In this document: one piece after another, positions 62,519 to 64,000 of the stretch
Layout: each line of letters opens with the position of its first letter
Numbering within the stretch: position 1 is the first letter of the stretch
Assembly (NCBI RefSeq): GCF_030409325.1
Contig: NZ_JAUFPR010000008.1
Span: forward strand, 310,001 to 374,000
Direction of reading: 5' to 3'
Source of the DNA: Mucilaginibacter aquaedulcis
GTDB lineage: Bacteria > Bacteroidota > Bacteroidia > Sphingobacteriales > Sphingobacteriaceae
Length of the DNA stretch: 64,000 nt
Position numbers and translations under genes: made by a program
The notes under the pieces: model-generated
Database searches by the model: none
Told to the model about the DNA's origin: nothing
Seen by the model: only the letters and a program-made list of their open reading frames with translations

Positions 62519-62591
62519 GGGATATCGGATGTTAGATTTCCGATTTACAAGTTGTTTTTTTATTAGAATTTAGAGTTTAGAATTTCTGCCC
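62519..62591. repeat. word-like intergenic repeats between kinase and ComF-like genes
   Basis: The spacer contains GATATCGGATGTTAGATTTC (ATTTCGGAT family), followed by TTTAGAATTTAGAGTTTAG-type words also seen at 49985-50020. It separates convergent genes. No classical terminator is seen. Confidence 0.5.
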
Positions 62592-63290
62592 TTACTGCGC
62601 ATAAGCAATGGTAGCTATGCTTAATTTTAATCCGGGTACTTTAAGCAGTTCTATGCCGCAGGCTTCTAATGTTGAGCCGGTGGTTATAATATCATCAACC
62701 AGCAGCACATGTTTGTTGGTTAGCTTTTCGGGCTGCCTAACCACAAATACTTCCTGCATATTCTCAAACCTGGCAAAGCGCGATTTATGAGTCTGGGTAG
62801 CTGTGGCTACCGCGCGTTGTAAATTGTTATCCTCAACAACGGCATTTAATTTTTGCGCCAGGCCATTGGCAAAGCAGGTGCTTTGATTATATCCCCGTTC
62901 TTTAAGCCGGCTTTTATGCAGCGGTACGGGAATGATCACATCTACAGCATTAAAAACAGGATTTTGGATCAGTTGAGCACCAGCCATGTTGCCAAGCAGG
63001 CCTCCTATCTGCTGCATTCCCATATATTTAAAGTGGTGCATCAGGTTTTGTACTTTGCCTCCTTTGGTAAAATAATACAAGGCATAAGCCGCCTGTACAT
63101 TAATTTTTCCATAAAATTGCTGGGCTACAATATTATCAGCCTGTAAGTGGAAGTTGGTATAGGGTAAATTGTAGGTGCAATCCGAACAAATGATATGCTC
63201 ATTAGCTACCAGGCTGGCCTGGCATGCAGGGCAAAGCTCAGGAAAAAGCAGGGAAATAAAATCGGCCAGGTAACCGCGCAGCACTTTCAT
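62592..63290 (-). CDS. ComF-family phosphoribosyltransferase-like protein
   Basis: A 232-residue protein. An N-terminal zinc-ribbon-like segment carries four cysteines (LCPACQ, then IICSDCTYNL). The PRTase fold ends with the PRPP loop VLLVDDIITTGSTLEACG. ComF is associated with natural transformation in some bacteria; related proteins have no proven role in this phylum. It follows the rlmN gene with a 23-base gap. Confidence 0.9.
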   Translation of the reverse strand: MKVLRGYLADFISLLFPELCPACQASLVANEHIICSDCTYNLPYTNFHLQADNIVAQQFYGKINVQAAYALYYFTKGGKVQNLMHHFKYMGMQQIGGLLGNMAGAQLIQNPVFNAVDVIIPVPLHKSRLKERGYNQSTCFANGLAQKLNAVVEDNNLQRAVATATQTHKSRFARFENMQEVFVVRQPEKLTNKHVLLVDDIITTGSTLEACGIELLKVPGLKLSIATIAYAQ

Positions 63291-63313
63291 GCCATGAATT
63301 TAAGGCAGATATT

Positions 63314-64000
63314 TTAAACTTCGGCTGTTTTGGCTTTTTCTTTAATGGCTAATTGTCCGCAGGCAGCGTCAATATCTTTACCACGACTACGACGCAGGTG
63401 GGTGTTGATGCCTTGCTTTTGCAGGTAAGCGGCAAAAGCTTCTACTTTGTCTTCGCCTGCATTAATGTAGCTGGCAAAGGCAATGGGGTTATATTCAATG
63501 ATGTTTACCTTGCAGGGCAGGTGCTTGCAAAATTTAGCCAGCTCTATGGCATCTTTAATATTATCATTAACGCCATCAAAAATAATATACTCGTAAGTTA
63601 CCGGGTTTTTGGTTTTGGCGTAATAGTATTTTAAAGCTTCGGCCAGCGCCTTTAATGAGTTTTGCTCATTGATAGGCATTATGGTATTGCGTTTTTCGTC
63701 GTTTGCGGCATGCAATGAGAGGGCCAGATTAAATTTAACCTGATCATCGCCCAGTTTTTTGATCATTTTGGCAATACCTGCTGTAGATACCGTGATCCTT
63801 TTCGGCGACATGTTGAGGCCATCCTCCGCAGTAATACGCTCAACAGATTTCATCATATTAGCGTAGTTCAGCAATGGCTCGCCCATGCCCATATAAACGA
63901 TGTTTGACAGGGGCACGCCATAGTTTTCACGGGCCTGCTTGTCGATCAGTACTACCTGATCATAAATTTCATCGGGGTTAAGATTTCTTTTACGCTCCAT
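63314..64000 (-). CDS. rlmN: 23S rRNA/tRNA adenine-C2 methyltransferase RlmN (5' truncated by the window edge)
   Basis: Radical-SAM methyltransferase that modifies A2503 of 23S rRNA and A37 of some tRNAs. The visible C-terminal part starts with the MERKRNLNPDEIYDQ segment that follows the radical-SAM cluster motif in the family. VYMGMGEPLLNYANM and SLHAANDEKRNTIMPIN follow, and the conserved cysteine in DIDAACGQLA is at the end. The cluster-binding CxxxCxxC lies beyond 64000. It is probably co-transcribed with the ComF-like gene. Confidence 0.95.
   Translation of the reverse strand: MERKRNLNPDEIYDQVVLIDKQARENYGVPLSNIVYMGMGEPLLNYANMMKSVERITAEDGLNMSPKRITVSTAGIAKMIKKLGDDQVKFNLALSLHAANDEKRNTIMPINEQNSLKALAEALKYYYAKTKNPVTYEYIIFDGVNDNIKDAIELAKFCKHLPCKVNIIEYNPIAFASYINAGEDKVEAFAAYLQKQGINTHLRRSRGKDIDAACGQLAIKEKAKTAEV

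Noticed and set aside
1..64000. CRISPR array, tRNA or rRNA genes
   Set aside because: No regularly spaced identical repeats and no tRNA or rRNA signatures were seen in reading the window; a tRNA scan would be the proper check.

Overview
The window reads as chromosomal DNA from a member of the Bacteroidota, most likely a Sphingobacteriaceae bacterium of the Mucilaginibacter/Pedobacter type. The evidence is the gene content (Bacteroidota-typical DUF4834, DUF2480, DUF3108, DUF3109, DUF6427 and YfhO proteins, a RemB/Wzi-like barrel, a solo purQ), the recurrent TAnnTTTG promoter element just upstream of genes, the lack of purine-rich ribosome binding sites, and many dispersed palindromic intergenic repeats. 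The genus is inferred from pattern only. I see no tRNA, rRNA, CRISPR array, prophage or complete insertion sequence.

Layout. 1-3068: partial ECF sigma factor, a small protein, endonuclease III (nth) and recA. 3370-8160: an oligopeptide-type binding lipoprotein, a REP-associated transposase (RAYT) flanked by three structured REP-like palindromes, and aconitase. 8161-12487: a repeat-filled gap with a 454-bp inverted-repeat element, a polysaccharide deacetylase, and a TolC plus membrane-fusion pair without its pump. 12877-14787: a minus-strand operon gntR - tauE/safE - DUF1634 with an operator-like set of half-sites at its promoter. 14948-16904: a serine hydrolase with TPRs and two small proteins. 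16909-22266: an amidoligase-type set (class I amidotransferase, GCS2 carboxylate-amine ligase, ATP-grasp ligase, two esterases), the best candidate for an uncharacterised pathway. 22708-24519: typA. 24619-35949: a surface-glycan region with three methyltransferases, four glycosyltransferases, a flippase and a YfhO protein. 36039-45771: housekeeping genes (uvrB, upp, a YjjG-like nucleotidase, a DinB protein, an LpxH-like phosphoesterase, a glycosyltransferase, purQ, coaX). 45764-54969: envelope genes (outer-membrane protein, lptC, PpiD/SurA-like chaperone, DUF2480/3108/3109 proteins, gmd, RemB/Wzi-like barrel). 55064-64000: dxs, scpA, glyA, a large hybrid sensor kinase, a ComF-like protein and the C-terminal part of rlmN.

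How it fits together. Most genes are core metabolism, DNA repair and envelope biogenesis. The glycan genes, gmd, lptC, LpxH-like and RemB/Wzi-like genes point to a substantial investment in surface polysaccharide. The most unusual DNA is between genes. At least four families of repeated, palindromic intergenic sequence recur in both orientations: RAYT-type REPs, elements ending in TGTCAT/ATGACA, a roughly 160-bp element with GACTCA-type ends, and word-like long-armed hairpins such as the TAGTATCAAG family.
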